From Lactarius indigo (lineage: Eukaryota; Basidiomycota; Agaricomycetes; Russulales; Russulaceae): a DNA stretch of 64,000 bases. A program made the translations under genes and the position numbers. Each line of letters opens with the position of its first letter. Within the stretch, counting starts at the first letter, position 1. The notes under the pieces are model-generated. The model had not been told where the DNA came from, ran no database searches, and saw only the letters and a program-made list of their open reading frames with translations. Where the stretch lies: assembly GCA_025766275.1 (NCBI GenBank), contig JAFKAC010000003.1:310001-374000 (forward strand). Reading direction: 5' to 3'. This document shows positions 24,353-37,584 of this stretch, piece by piece.

Positions 24353-25201
24353 TTACTCGTGCGCCTTGGCAATGTGATTGTAGAACGCCTTGCCCTGGAT
24401 CTCAGCAATCTCGAGCTCGAGAGCACTGGGCTGACGTGAGCCATCAGATCCAGCCAAAGTACCGGCACCCCACGGAGAGCCTGTAAATACGCATAGTATT
24501 GAGAAACCAACCAATACACCAACAACACACGATACGTACCACCATGGGCCTCAGAGAGGTTGCTCAGTTGGCCGAAAGCGGGGGCATAGCCAAGGGGAAC
24601 GAACGAGATGCCGTGGTGGGTGAAAGTTGAGAGGGTGGCAATCGCAGTCGACTCCTGTCCACCACCGAGACTGGAAGTGGAGATGAAGACACCGGCGAAC
24701 TTGCCATGAAGTTTGCCCTTTTGCCAGAGCTGGCCAGTAGCATCCCAGAAGTTCTACGGGAGGGAACGAGTGTAATCAAGCGACGGCTCTGCAGCTCCTT
24801 TTATAGACACAAAACCTACCTTCCACTGAGCGGGGAAGTTACCGTAACGAGTGGGGATACCGTAGAGGACGGCGTCGAATTGGGGGAGATCGCCAGGGTT
24901 AAGGATAGGATAGTCGGGCTTCGGGGGCGCATGCATCTTGGTCAAGACTACTTGAGGGAGGGTCTCGGCGATCCTGACAATCAGTACTTGATTAGAGAGC
25001 AGTGACTTGGACGATTGAAAGACACATACTGGTAGATGGTGACGCTACCACCAGCGGCCTCGATACCCTTCTTCTCGACCTCAGCCACTAGGAGAGGAAA
25101 AGAAATGAGGATGAGCATAAACGACTAGGAGACGGCACACGAACACTTGGCGATAGTGGCCAGTAGAGAGTGTAGATGACGATTGCAACTTTGGGAGCCA
25201 T
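24353..25201 (-). CDS. NAD(P)H:quinone oxidoreductase, WrbA/Pst2-like flavodoxin
   Basis: On the minus strand the start is [13 protein letters not shown] at 25201. Later exons carry [97 protein letters not shown] and [20 protein letters not shown]; the end is [13 protein letters not shown] with TAA at 24353–24355. These are the WrbA signatures: PTRYGN lies next to the FMN site and TGGGQE-like GGGQES in the flavin loop. The family does two-electron reduction of quinones and protects against oxidative stress. Exon 1 needs two doublets read as alternatives (TAC/TAT at 25162–25163, CAC/CAT at 25155–25156, window strand AG) to restore the conserved YGHIAK motif. That motif appears only after this reading, which supports it. 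Confidence 0.9.
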
Positions 25202-27573
25202 GTGTGAAGAGTTATCTGTGGGGGTGGAGGAGGAAGCAGCAGCAGCAGCAGCAGCAGAGGGGGCTTTTGTATCTGGTGGCCTCGTCGGAGTAGTGCGCTC
25301 TTTGCTTTTTGTATGAGAAACACATCCACGAAAAAGGAGGAGATAAAACTGATTCTGAGCCAGATGCGGCCCATATAGATCAGAGAATGCACGAAATACA
25401 TTAAAATGGAAATAGATCTTCGTTGAACATGAAAACTAGCCTGACTTTTGAAGTTGCATGTGACCCGTGACTTGGATTCCGTTCTCTCCCGGCATCCGCT
25501 GTCCCCCCTTTCGTTTGAACTTGCATCCTACTGGAATGCTGACGAACTGAAGGGACTGACTCGATGACCCCTGAGTCGGCGTGCTTATGAGTAAACTTGC
25601 ATGGTTCGGTGCTTCATTTGATCTACGTCCGACGTTGGTACAGGCCCTCCACCAAACCTCAATGAGGGGAGGGAAAGAAGAGCCCAAGTGATCCCCAGCC
25701 TGAGACGATACCCGTATCCGAACCAAAAGAGGTCAAAGAAGAGGCGATGTTCAAGTTGAAGCACATTGACGTTAGGGTCCCACACGGACAGTCACGGCCA
25801 TCATGGGAGCAGTAGGGATCTATCATAGACATTATTACTCCTGGGACTTTATTGGTGACATACGCAGGACGGATGGCTCGGTCCGTATTGGTGGGATCCA
25901 GATTGGTAACTGTGATCAATTCAGACAAAGTTAGGTGGACTGAATTCTCTGGCATGAATGCCACGATTCGTGACAATATTTGTTTTGGCCGAGCTTTCGA
26001 AGCTAGAGCGATATCTGAAAAACGTTCAGTGATGCCTGCTTGAAGCCCGACCTTGACGTGCTGCCCAATGGTGATATGACAGAGGTTTGTCACTGTTCGA
26101 GAGGGTATGCAATAACTAGTATTTCCTCTCCTATGAAACTGATGTCCCGTGTTCGCAGTGGCGCAGAGAATCTTGCTATCTAGAGGCCAGAAGCGACGCG
26201 TCTATCTGCTGTGTAAATTATCCTCGAATCAGACATTCCTCATCTTCGACGTGAGTAAGATTCAATTTGCTCATTCACTTACTGAGTGACATGATTCCTC
26301 ATCTACGATACCCTTTCTGCTCTGGGCGCTCGCGTGGGAAGTCTGTCATCAACAATGTGCTCCTGGATAGTAGTTTCAGCGCTACACTGGGCGGGTCTGT
26401 GGAGATTGGACGTGAACCATGAGACTGACGTCTTCGTGGATGTAGATGAAGACAACGTGGTGTGTTTGCTCTCTAGGGTGAGATGGCCCGCCACCGTTAC
26501 GTACCGTGGGATTCTACTTCTACCCGCAACCGTCTTTGCAACAGGATCAAAAAGCAAACATGTAGTTTCATTTTCCCTATCAGTTAGAGAGCAACACAAG
26601 TCCTCGACCGATGAAAACCTGTTGACTTCCAGACGGAAAGTGGTGAATTTCATTGGAAAGTCAAACACATACACTCCTTCCCCATGTCTGCACTGCCTGT
26701 CTCTCCTGCCGTGCCCACCATAGAAGTAAAGGTATGTCAGACATTTGAACTAACCACCGAAATCACTGACTGGATAACACACAGGTGGTCACTTTTGAAC
26801 CTGGAACTTATGAACAGAGCCCAGGATCTTCTTGATGTTACTGGCAATACCCCTTCAGTTGACGAGCGGTGCTTGACGAGCGGTGCTGACGGGGACAACC
26901 TGCTGCGGCCTTGCTCTGTTAATAGTGATCGGGGTCTTCAAGTAGGCAACTTTCCTGCCAAGCTGTTCGCATCTGGACCTGTCTCCCCATCAACACTTTT
27001 GCCATCGCTGTCTGGCAGATTGTCACCGGAGGATCCCCTCTTGCACACTTGATCGTGTGTGGAAATTTCAGCCTCAACCTCATGTGCCACCACTCTTCCC
27101 GTCACGCTACATTAAATTTAGTATGATTATTAATGTGTCGTGTTCTGTTGTTAAATTTTGAAGTGATTTCTTTCACCTTTCACACGCAATCTTACATGTG
27201 AATACATTAATAGAATAGTGAGGAGGGCCTCTTGGGCCCTCCCGCTTTTCTAGTGGATATGCCATCACGTGCGACCAGATAACTCCGTGGACAAATGGGC
27301 TTGTCATTTCTCTCTTCGTAAGCTTCAGTATAGGCTATCGGGGTTATCGAGCATAACGCCTACGTTGCTCAGGTTCTTAACACCGACATTCCCCAGCCAA
27401 TAGCCTATCAGGAAGTCGAGAAGTGGTTGTCATCTATCGCTGTATCATAATTGTGACTCATTTGAATCAGGAATCAGTCAGCATGCATTCTTTTTTCGGA
27501 GAAAGGAATGTATAAGACGACTTGGAGTCCTGGACGATAACCTCTCTATCCGTTCAGTGATCGTCTCAGCATT
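25202..27573. other. Intergenic, with a CAG microsatellite; no gene recognised
   Basis: A run of seven GCA/CAG triplets lies at about 25235–25257, in the 5' flank of the WrbA-like gene. A possible small two-exon start at 26684 (MSALPVSPAVPTIEVK, donor gtatgt, acceptor acacag) has no recognisable continuation, so it is not called. The rest shows no supportable gene. Confidence 0.4.
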
Positions 27574-28762
27574 ATGGACTCCGTTCAGTCTATCGTCGGT
27601 ATCGACGAAGAACTCCCCGTTACGCGTCGCAGCGAGTCAGCTATGGATTTACTTTCACGCGCGCGTCGTCTCATATCCTATCTCTCTGTAGCGTGTACCC
27701 TACGATTGACCCAAACGAAGCTTACGCAAAGCAAGCATACCGCGGCAAAGTTGTATTCATCACCGGCGCATCTCGTGGCATCGGACAAGAAACCGCCATC
27801 ACCTACGCAAAGGCCGGTGCAAGCGTGATCATTGTGGGACGTTCGCAAGAGTCTCTTGACAAGACTGCCGCAGCAATACGTGCAGCGGTTTCGGAGGGGA
27901 ACGTACTTGCTTATCCCGCTGATGTAAGAGACCCCAAGGCCATGGAAGCGGCCGTACAAGCCACGCTCGAGCAGTTCGGTCGGCTCGACGTCCTCATTGC
28001 CAATGCGGGTGCTTTGTCCAATGTCAACCAAAGTACGTGGTGGACTAGCATAGAAGCGCACGCGTTTTGGTGATACCACAGCCGAATGCAGAGTTGGGCG
28101 ACAAGGACCCCGAGCGCTGGTGGAACACATTTGAAGTCAACGTCCGAGGGGTTTACAACACAGTTCGGTATGTTCGCACCACCGTGTCTCCCTCGAGAAA
28201 GGGTCTTGATGGCGAAAAAGCGCCTCGTTATCGGCCCTTGAGAAAACTAGCGGGCGTATCGTGGTCGTTTCCTCTAGCCTTGCGCAGCTGCGTTACCTAC
28301 TTGCAAGCGACTATGCTACTTCAAAGCATGCTATCAACCGCCTTGTCGAATTCATCGCCCTTGGTGCGTAGGCGTGCTCAAACCATCCTCTCACCTGTGT
28401 CTCAGCCTCTACCACCCTTGGAAGAATACCCCAAGTTGACAGTATTTGCGTTGCACCCGGGTTCCGTCAAGACCCAGATGGCCGAAGAAGCGAACGATGG
28501 TTACCCCGAGGGTATGGTCTTCGACGCCGTACAACTGCCAGCAGCTACAATGCTCTATCTTACTTCTGGTCGCCTCGACTGGTTGAACGGAAAGTCAGTC
28601 CGATATTTTTCCCGATCTTTCCCGCTGTTTCCGATCTGATGAACTTCGATATACGCCAGATATTTGGCGGCCAACTGGGATATTGCGGAGATTGAGAGAG
28701 ATTGGAAGGAGAAGGTACGGGTAGGGAATGCGCTTGTTAGCAAGTTGGCCATTCCAAAGTAG
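27574..28762 (+). CDS. Short-chain dehydrogenase/reductase (SDR)
   Basis: A Rossmann-fold SDR: cofactor loop VVFITGASRGIGQETAITYA, DVRDPKAMEAA, LDVLIANAG, then VNVRGVYNTV, RIVVVSSSLAQLRY, catalytic YATSK (Tyr-x-x-x-Lys), LHPGSVKTQMAEE, and a last exon YLAANWDIAEIERDW ending ...VSKLAIPK with TAG at 28760–28762. Exons are separated by short introns (for example donors near 28034 and 28169). One frame slip in the second exon resolves if AG at 28092–28093 is read as alternative Arg third bases (AGA/AGG). The ATG at 27574 is a candidate start, but the joint between it and the exon carrying DPNEAYAKQAYRGK is not settled; the true start could be elsewhere. Substrate unknown. Confidence 0.85.
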
Positions 28763-30912
28763 TGTGCTACCTCCGTGCTTGTGGATGCAGTATTGTCACG
28801 TAACGAGAAAGATAGCAAGGTGTTGTTACTGAAAAGCGAGCGCAAAGCATTCAGGTTGCGGCCAGTGACCAGATGAAAGTCTGTGGGGAGGGTACTTGAG
28901 GGAAAGGTACAAACGTTTGAGCGACAGAACGAATCCAGAGGGTTCATAAAAGATCTGAGAGCATGCAGTGGGAGCCTCACGAAGAAACCCGAAATGAACT
29001 TCATTTTGGATACTGCCAATGGCTACGGCAATGGGTTTCAGCTCAAAATGTATGGGCCTAATGTCTGCAATCCTGAATATAAACTGATTCAGTGAAAAGA
29101 TTCTCCTGGTATAAGGGAGTGCTCACTTAGCATTGCCGCCTTCCAGGATACTTTTCGCTTGCTGCGAAGATAAGTTCAGAGTTTGATATATTTGGCAAGA
29201 TATTTGGGTTTGCGAAGCTAATGGTGAGAGTGGTGGTGGTCAGGTTAAAATAAGAACTAGGGTAGAAAGGGCCACATGGTGAAAAGCACGAAAGGTGTGA
29301 AGGTAAAGGGCTGTGTGCCATCTCAATCGGAACAGAATAAGCAAGGTGAGCGCGTGTAGACTTTCGGTTGCGGCCGACGAGTTTGCTATTTTTGGTCACA
29401 AGATCCGCGAATGATGGTTTCTACTATGATACTGGCCACGCAATTATAAACCGAAAGATGGCCTCAGCTCGGAGCATATCTTTACGCACTGTACTCCAGC
29501 GCCTCTAGTGCGCCTTCTGGTAGACCAGTTGTCGAAAGGCTCTGCAGAATAATCGCATGTTGCTTATACCTCTCGGCATCACTCTCGGCATCACTCTCGG
29601 CATCACTCTTCGCCCTGGTCAGCTCTCAAGTGACTCGGACTCAATAATTTGGGGACCCATTTCACAACTAGATGGATCCCCAACAGGTGCGTGGGGTGAA
29701 ATGGGGTGGACAGGGTATGACCCGAGATTCTTACGGGATAATATTCTTCAAGGAAGGTCAGGACATGCTATGTATTGAGAATTGCGAAGGCGCTTGGAGA
29801 CGGTGTGACAAAAAGAACCCGAGAAGAAAAGCTTGCTGGATCGATAGGCAAACTTTGATTATTTCGGTGGAAGACCAGTGGTTTCTGTGATGCGCATGAA
29901 CCAAAAACGTTAACGTGTGCCCATTGGGGCACAGAATCCTAGGACGAGGCATTGCGCTAAATATATGTTGGTGTGTGAGTAAACCATAAAGTCCCCACGC
30001 CAGGCTCGTGAGCGTCAAGGTGAGCGCTAACTCGGGTCGCAGCGCAGATTTGGTCTGCCAGTGCTAATGCTCAGAAACGAGCACCGCGGATCGGCACCAG
30101 CTTTTCCCCGGACGTGGGTGGAGTCATGGTGCCCTTATTTATAGGAACCAAACGGATCTTTCTGTGACATCCTTATCTATTTACCACACCAAGGTCGCAT
30201 CCGTCGAGCCATACACACTGGCATGCCGGCAGACGCCGCTAACTGAATGAATGACAGGCCGGACCTCCGGCTGCTTCCTATACTTGACTTCCTTTCTCGC
30301 CAGCCACAGGGCCAGACGTTCCAACTGGATCCGCGCATGGGAGATCTTCTGTTAAAAGTCAATCTTATCATTTCTCCAGGGGTGCCGTCATCTGCCGAGG
30401 GCCACAGTGGCGCTAGTGCACAGACTCCAACGCCACCACACGACACGGTATTCCTACGCCTTCCGTCTTATCATTCCTTACGGATTCTACGCGAGAAAGG
30501 TTCAGCGTAACTCGACTGGGACTGGGCAGAGAGTTACGTACGCTCTAGCTCGAACACGAGGCTCTGACTGCGCAAATTGTGCATGATAGAGCCATTTACC
30601 AACAATAAATGGCACCGTATGCATCATTTTTTGTCTTATTTGGGTTCTTGATCCACGTGGACGAACCTGTGGGGTTTCCCATCAGACAGCTTCTCATGCT
30701 TCTACGGCTTTGGGCTCCTGCTGGAGCGACTGGAGAGTATTTTGTTCGGCGTGATTGGTGGATTGCTGTTGTGGGTCCACCCAAGACCTTTTCGCTCTTT
30801 TATCCCCTCCCTCTTTCTCTCCGTGTCCGAGTCGCCCCCCACTATACCCCACCCTCCTTCTCTTGTGACGACCTGAGACTCCCTCGCGCGGGGCGAAGGG
30901 TAGCAAGCAAAT
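28763..30912. other. Intergenic, no gene recognised
   Basis: About 2.1 kb without a recognisable family. It contains a 12-bp perfect tandem repeat (three copies of tctcggcatcac at 29571–29606). ORFs at 28883–29095, 29557–29890 and 30247–30510 lack motifs. Confidence 0.45.
29571..29606 (+). repeat. 12-bp tandem repeat, three perfect copies
   Basis: tctcggcatcac three times in a row, followed by a partial fourth (tctt). In one frame it would encode repeated LGIT, but no gene is supported here. Confidence 0.8.
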
Positions 30913-33173
30913 ATGCTGTCATCACCCTTGTACCGTTACAGCGCCAACGGGCCCGATCCCAACATGAACACCACGATGGGGATGATCCTGATCGGGCTCA
31001 TCCTTGATGCAATGTAGGTGCTTCTTCAGAAACGATCTCGCTCAGGGTCCGACCGCGCGGGGGAAGGCTGTACGGTATCGTGTTCTTTCAGACGTATCTA
31101 TATTTTACGAGCGGCGCGAGGGACCGCACCTAGCTTGCGCGCGCTGGTGAGCACATCTTCCCCTGTGCGCGAACCATTTAATTTACCGCTTTACGTGATG
31201 CAGGTCGTCGTGTTGTGGTGCGTATGACTGGGCGGTTACCCCTCCTGATTTTGGTAGCTGAGCGAGGTTGCTCTACTGGCAGGACGTTGGACACGTTGCA
31301 GCTCGCGCTACTCTGTCACGCGGCGTACTATTTCCTCGTACTATGTAACGGTCGCCCGGACGAACGGGCGATATCGGTTTGGTAAGCGCAGTCGTTATCC
31401 CCGTATGCGTGTTTTCATAACTGAACATTTTAGGAGTCTGAATGTGAGTGACAGTCCCTGGCATGTTGTCCCCAATCGCTGAAACCACACGTTGTCCGTG
31501 CTGTAGCTTGAGATTGCGCCATCGGTGAGTCATCGCTTGCACATATAAGCGACTGCCACGGAGTCAATTTCGGTCGGCAACAAAGGTTATCGCGACGTTT
31601 ATGGTTCGCTGGTGAGCATTATTCGTCACGTGTGCTGGCTCCGATGGCTGACCTACAATTTCGAAGTTTTTTCACGGTTCGCTTATGGCATCGTAAGCTT
31701 TCCTGAGCTTCCGCACCGCTCCATGTACCTACCAATCCCCTCGCAGTCAGTCAAGGGAATAGGTTCCTCATCTGCGCCATTGTTAGTCGTTGCTACGGCA
31801 TCCCTTTTCGGTGTGACGCAGCTTATTTTTGTATCGTAGGTGGCGTTCGCGCTTCCGCAGCTAGGTCAGTCAGTTCTAGTTCATACCATGCTCCATGTGA
31901 TATCTCACCAAACCTTATTGTTCAATGGTAGGCATTGGTCTGGGTCAGCCCTTTTCTTCCCTGTGTCCATGTTTTCTACCTTGAATGACCCCGGTTGCAT
32001 TTTCAGGCATGTGTGTTACCTCGTACGTTTTTTCTCTACCATTTAGCACTGGTGGTGCCACTATGCGACTAATCAAATGATGATTTCCCCCCCATCTTCA
32101 AGGTTCCAAGAAGAAAAGTTCAGCAAGTTGCCTAAATACATGGTCCGTTGTTGCCCTGCGTTTCTCGGCCTGCCTTTTTTTGGGACCTGGAGTGCTGGAA
32201 TATTGAATATCCGTGCAGGGTCTTATGATAGCCCAAATGTCGGCTGCAGCGACCGCGGACGTACTCATCACGGGACCGTTGCTGTATTATCTAAAAAAGA
32301 GCAAGGTGACTGGGATTCGCAGGTTCCATTAACTTTGGTTACGGTTCCGTGAACGTTATAATTAATCGTTACTGCAGGACTAACTCGCTGATCAACCGGT
32401 TGATTGTGTGGACGGTGAATACGGCACTCCTTACCGGGTAAGGACTTCTCTTAGGAAGTGCATTTCGTCTCAAACTTCGTGTTGTGATGTAACAGGGTAG
32501 TGGAGACGGCGCAAATGATCTCCGTGAGGATCTTCTGCTCCGACTTCGATGCGGCGCATTATATTCTGATGCTTCTTCTTCGTCATCACAGTGGGTCTCG
32601 GCGACCAAGACCCTCATTTTCCTGCCATTTCACCTCATCCTGGCAAAACGTATGTGTCATCTCGCTTCGTATGTTCTTTTTTAAGTCCCAGACTTGGGTT
32701 GCGTGACAGTGTACACGTGTTCGATGCTTGCCATGTAAGTCATAACTATCCCCAGATGAATGAAGTGAGCTGACCGTCCGGGTAGGTTGAACGGACGTAG
32801 AGGACTTCGTCAAACGTTTGATGAGCCAACACACACGTTGCCGCGGCATAGGTCATCCATTGTGATCTCGCTGCACGGCGACGACATCGGACCGGTTCTG
32901 AACGAGACGGGGCCTTTAGAGGTATGTGCATCGAGCGGCCATCGCCGTCTCGCGTATGAAGAAGTGATGATAAACAGTTTTCGAACCCCACCCATCCGAA
33001 ATTTGAGGTGCCCACTTCGGCGTCGTTGTTTCCCGAACGGCCCCGGCGAGATGTGGATATCGGCAGTCGTGAGCATTCACCGGAGGTATGAGACGTACAT
33101 GGTCCGTAATGTGGCGGTTGCTATGGTACGGCAACGTTACGGTGGTGCGCAACACGGTCGGGTTCGAGGATAA
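30913..33173 (+). CDS. Multi-pass membrane protein of the DUF6534-like fungal family
   Basis: Exon 1 (30913–31013) encodes MLSSPLYRYSANGPDPNMNT followed by TMGMILIGLILDAM, the typical opening of this Agaricomycete seven-helix-like family. Exon 2 begins at 31067 (LYGIVFFQTYLYFT). Later exons give WTLDTLQLALLCHAAYYFLV, IAQMSAAATADVLITGPLLY, NSLINRLIVWTVNTALLTG, a last helix (TLIFLPFHLILAK) and VYTCSMLAML, then a cytosolic tail (NGRRGLRQTFDEP, IVISLHGDDIGPVLNETG). CT at 31130–31131 reads as alternative Thr bases (ACC/ACT); otherwise exon 2 carries a stop. Eight or so small introns make exact boundaries uncertain, and the stop codon near 33171 is tentative. Function is unknown; a transport or signalling role is only inference. 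Confidence 0.7.
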
Positions 33174-33451
33174 TCAATGCGCTGTTCTCACCGTTCGGGG
33201 ATTACACTCGCACCGAGTGTGTACACGTGTATGGGAGTTTTCGACCAATGGGGGAATAGACTACACCCAAATTGATGAGTGTTCCGCGGGGGGAGTCGGA
33301 CCGGAGTAGCCGTTAGCGTGTCTTGGCCGAGTTGAGGTTGCGGCTAGTGCATGCCAGAGTCCATCGCCACCTAAGGTCACCCCTGTACATCCTCTCCCAC
33401 CTTCTCCCTTTATCTTTTTTTCCCCCCAAAAAGCAGAAAAAAATATTCCCC

Positions 33452-36400
33452 ATGGCGCCTGGTTTTTTCGGGCTTTTCTCAAAGCGCGATAGTTCAAAGT
33501 CGCTTCGAAAAGCGAGCGCTTCAGGCAGCCCTCGTCCGCGTCCCAAGTCATCCTGCAGGCATTCCTCCCACCTCAACTGCAAAGGACAACACATCCCCCA
33601 GTATCGCTGATAACTCTGAGACCCTAGAGGGTTCACAGTTATCGCTCGATACTGATTACGTCCTCGCAGACGTCGACTCACCTCCCCTCCTTACCACACC
33701 TGCTTATCCTCTAGCCTCAGTCCTCTTCCGCCAGTGGTGCCAGTTCCTCCACCACGAAATTAAAGATGCCTTTCCGCAGGAAACAGTCCACCTCCAGCAA
33801 GCTCTCTACCACCACCTACCCAAAGCTCCGTCCCCCCCGGTTCCCCCCTACAAAGGAGCTCCACAAGTTCTCTATTGAGTCTTCGTTATCCGACTCCCCC
33901 TCGTTACGTCCGCCTCCATCGCGCTCTGTCATCTTCGGCTCTTATGCGGACCCACATCAACTGCCTTATCTACGCGTTCACTTCCCCAGGATTCGCCATT
34001 TTCGCACTCTCGCCAGGATTCAGCAGACACAGCGCGAAACTATGAGACGATGAGCAATCCTGACTCTCATATGCCCTCTTACTCTCCTCTGCAGGCGCCC
34101 AAGCCGTCCAGCAAGGGCGGACTATTCGCATGGGCACGCCCTCGTGGTCCGCACCAAATCCTAAGCCATCTGCCCCGGCTCCTGCATCACTTCAGCCCCA
34201 GCCCTCCTCTCCTCTTGCACCTCCAGCCGACTCGTTCAACTTGAAATCCTTCCGCCATGTTACCCCTTCTCTTTCTACCTCTCCCAATCCAGATTCGCCA
34301 CCATTAGACTCTTTAGACCCTCCGATTCGTCCTCGCTCACGCGGAGACAGTTTTGCAAGCGACTCATCACAGCGCATATCTGTGGCTGCGTTTCGAGAGG
34401 TACAGGCACGACGCAGCGCCACAAACTCGCCAGTCCCGTCATTACCGGGTGATCGTGACAGCGGCGTTGCGTCGGGCCAAGTTCGGAGCCGCAAACGCTC
34501 GTCTGCCCTCGGCACACCCCCGCCGCTTCCCAACACGGGGTCACAACCCCGCCTCCCTGTACCTCACGGCCGACCAACGCGTAGCTCCACCGCCCCGCTC
34601 TTCCTCTCCGCAGGCATGACTTCCTCTGAGTCTTCCGAAGAGGAAGAGTCGGACAGTGATGAGGAAGAGGCCACGTTGCGGCCCAACCGCAAACGCACGG
34701 TTACTAGTCGGTCTACCGGAGGCACACAATCCGAGCTTGGACATCGCACTTCCCCTGTCGCGGCTTTCAGCTCCGCCAGATCCGACGTGGGCCATGGCGT
34801 ACATTCGGCAAAGTCCCAGCCGGCCAGCAGTATCTTCCTCTCAGCACTCGCCCAGTCTTGAGGCTCCAGGCGAGTCGAGTCGTGCTTCGAGCGTCTACTC
34901 ACGCACGCGCGCTAGCGTCTCGGCGTCAGCGCTTGTACCAGATGCCGCGGTGAACCGCGCTTCGATGATTTCCAGGCAGTCTGTCGGTCCGTTTTCGGTC
35001 ATATTTATTGAGTCCACGCGTATTTCCTTTGTTAACTTTTTGCTTCTCCAGCCTCGAAGCTGACACAGCATACGCGGACGCAATCTCGGGCGTCTTCTTC
35101 TTCTGAAGAGGAGTCGTCATCATCTTCGTCATCCGAGTCCCAATCTTCTTCTGAAGATGCGCCTCTTGCCTCTCTCCTCCCTCCGCCGCGCCCGGGGAGT
35201 GCCATGTCACGGGCTTCCGGGTCACCTGCCCGTCGTCCGACAAAGCCACTTATTGACATTGGGGAGTTGGTTGGGGGAACTGTTGCTCCACCCATCCGTA
35301 CCCCAGAGCAATCGAAGGACTCGTCTCAGGCTGCCAGGGAAGATTCACCCTTGATGCGACCTCGCAAGGCATCTTTCGGGATCGGAGAGAGGTTGTCTGC
35401 GCTAGCCAGTGGGATGAGTGGGTCCCAGCCTTCGCGTCCAAGGTCGCCAGAATCTGCATCCGATTCTAAAGACGAAGCGTTCACGCCTCCCGTGGTGCCT
35501 GAAAAACCACGCTTCACAATCGCCCGCGCTTTCCGCTCGAACGTCCCCTCCCCCTCGTTCTCAGACCAAGTCTGCGTCGCCAGCGCTCAAGTCGAAAGGT
35601 ACCAAGTCTTCGCCGGGAGGGATTCGTCTCAAGTCTTCCGGTGGGTTCAAGATCGACACGTCACCATTGAAGCTCGACTCCACTTATTCACCTCCTCCAT
35701 CGTCTTCGGCATCGAGCGACGCACCGATCCCTCACATCACACCCACGCCCATTCGTGAGCGCCAGGAACCCCCCGCGTTCACGGTGACATCGCGCCCGAC
35801 TTCGCATGCAACCAATCCGTCAGTGGGAACCCTTGCCGCGCTCGACAAGGCTATCGCGGAAACGAACAGCAAGCAAGGTCCCCGCCTTACTGCATCAGCT
35901 ACTGCAGATCAAGCGAGGGGCAATCAGCAACGGCAGTCCCAGCAGCAACAGCAAGACCCCCAGACGACGGTGCGCGTCGTCCGTGGCGCACCACCAAAGC
36001 CTTCAAGAGACGAGTCACTCCCGGCGCCTCGTCCTCAGCAACGCCCACGCGTAGCATCTGCTGGACTCACCGTTTCCAACATTCGCGTGACCCCGCCACC
36101 CTCCTCTGGGTCGTCCATGCCGTCCGTGCCGCGTTATGGCCCGAGCGGCGGCTCAATGGTGCCGCTACCGAAACCGTTTGCCCTACGCGATAGCAGTCCA
36201 GCGAGCTCGGCGGGCGAATCGAGCAGCAGCCGCATGCCTGCGACACCGCGCGATGGGAGCGAGCTCGGTGTTGGCAGATCCGGGAGACCCGGGCCGGATC
36301 ACCGGAAGCGCGTAAGCGTCACGTTCGTGGATCAGGTGGAAGGGAACGAGAGAGATGCAAGGAGGAACGTCGCCCCTCGACAGAGTCACGGTCCCGTTGT

Positions 36401-37584
36401 CGCTGCTGATTCGAGCGACGAGGAGACTTCACTTCGTAATCGTGAACGCCAAGCGGAGGAGAAGCGCAAGGAGCGACGGCGAGGCGAAGCGAAGGCTGCT
36501 ATTGAGGTACGTTCACTTAGTGTTGCGCTGCTGTTTATAGCTGACATATGTCATCTTCCTCACAGCTCGGCAAAGTCATTAACGGAACTGGTCCCATTGA
36601 CGACGATGATGATAATGACGACAATGACGACGATGACGACTGACGACGACCGGCCAATGAACGTGCCCCCACGGATGAGCATGGCGATGGGCATGGGCCG
36701 CAACGTACCGTTCCCATCTGCCCAGATGGGTTTCCAGGGCCAATGGCCCGCATCTGCCAGCGCTCACACAACCCTTCGCGAACCAGTTCAGCAGTCAGTC
36801 AATGCAGAATCTACTCAGTGCGGGCGCAGGCCCCGGGATGAACATGGCTGCCGGGATGAGCATGAATCCAAACATGAACATGGGTGGCGGCGGCATGGGG
36901 ATGGTCGACCCGCGCATGCTCATGGCGCACCAGCAGGCGATGATGATCGCGAAGCAGACGTACCAACTTGCGGTCGCACAGCAGGCGATGCGCGACGCGG
37001 CGGACGAGTGGGAGCGCGGGAGTGCGATCAGCGGGTGGGGTGGTGGCAGCGGACGCTCGAGCATCGCCGCTCCGAGCGTGCTCGGCATGGGCATGAACAT
37101 GGGAATGAATATGAATGGGAACCTCGGCGTGGGCCCCTTCGGCATGCCTCCAGGCGCCTGGCCCGCAGGAGGCGGCGGCTCTGCAGCGCGGTCGATGTAC
37201 GCGGGGAGCGTATATGCCGCTAGCGATGTCGGCGTTCCCGGCGGAGGCGGCGCGATGGGGTGGTCGACGACGAACAGCGTGTATGGCGAGTCTTTCGGTG
37301 CGCCGCGGGACCGCTCGTCGCGTGCTTTCCGCCAGGGACAAGCACCGCAGCACGGTCCTGGCGGCGCCCCGGCGCGTGAGTCGGGTGGTGGTACGTCTGG
37401 GGCTGCGAAGCGGGAGGGCGCGAGGACAGCGGACGAGGACGGCGCCATCGAGTGGTGGTGGGCAGCAGTTGCGCGCAGGGCGCTGGTGCAGGAGGAGCTG
37501 GGGCGAAGAGGCGGGGAGAGGGGTCTGGGCTCGTTGGGGACCGTGTCACCGCCTTCGAGCTGGAAAGGCCCTGGTGCTTCATGA
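33452..37584 (+). CDS. Long disordered Ser/Pro-rich protein with Met/Gly-rich C-terminus
   Basis: The start is MAPGFFGLFSKRDSSKSLRK at 33452. Most of the protein is low-complexity Ser/Pro/Arg (for example KPLIDIGELVGGTVAPPIRT, RPRKASFGIGERLSALASGM, RKRVSVTFVDQVEGNERDAR). A charged helix follows (RNRERQAEEKRKERRRGEAK), then an acidic run (GPIDDDDDNDD), a Met/Gly-rich segment (PRMSMAMGMGRNVPFPSAQM; MNMAAGMSMNPNMNMGGGGM) and the conserved end VSPPSSWKGPGAS. I recognise it as a family seen in mushrooms but know no function; scaffold-like behaviour is speculation. Several introns are present. Three slips were decoded as alternative third bases: TCC/TCT at 33553, GAC/GAT at 36640 and GCT/GCC at 36764. 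Other joints between 34.0 and 35.6 kb were not fully worked out. A fragment of its 3' part recurs at 41222–41372. Confidence 0.7.
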
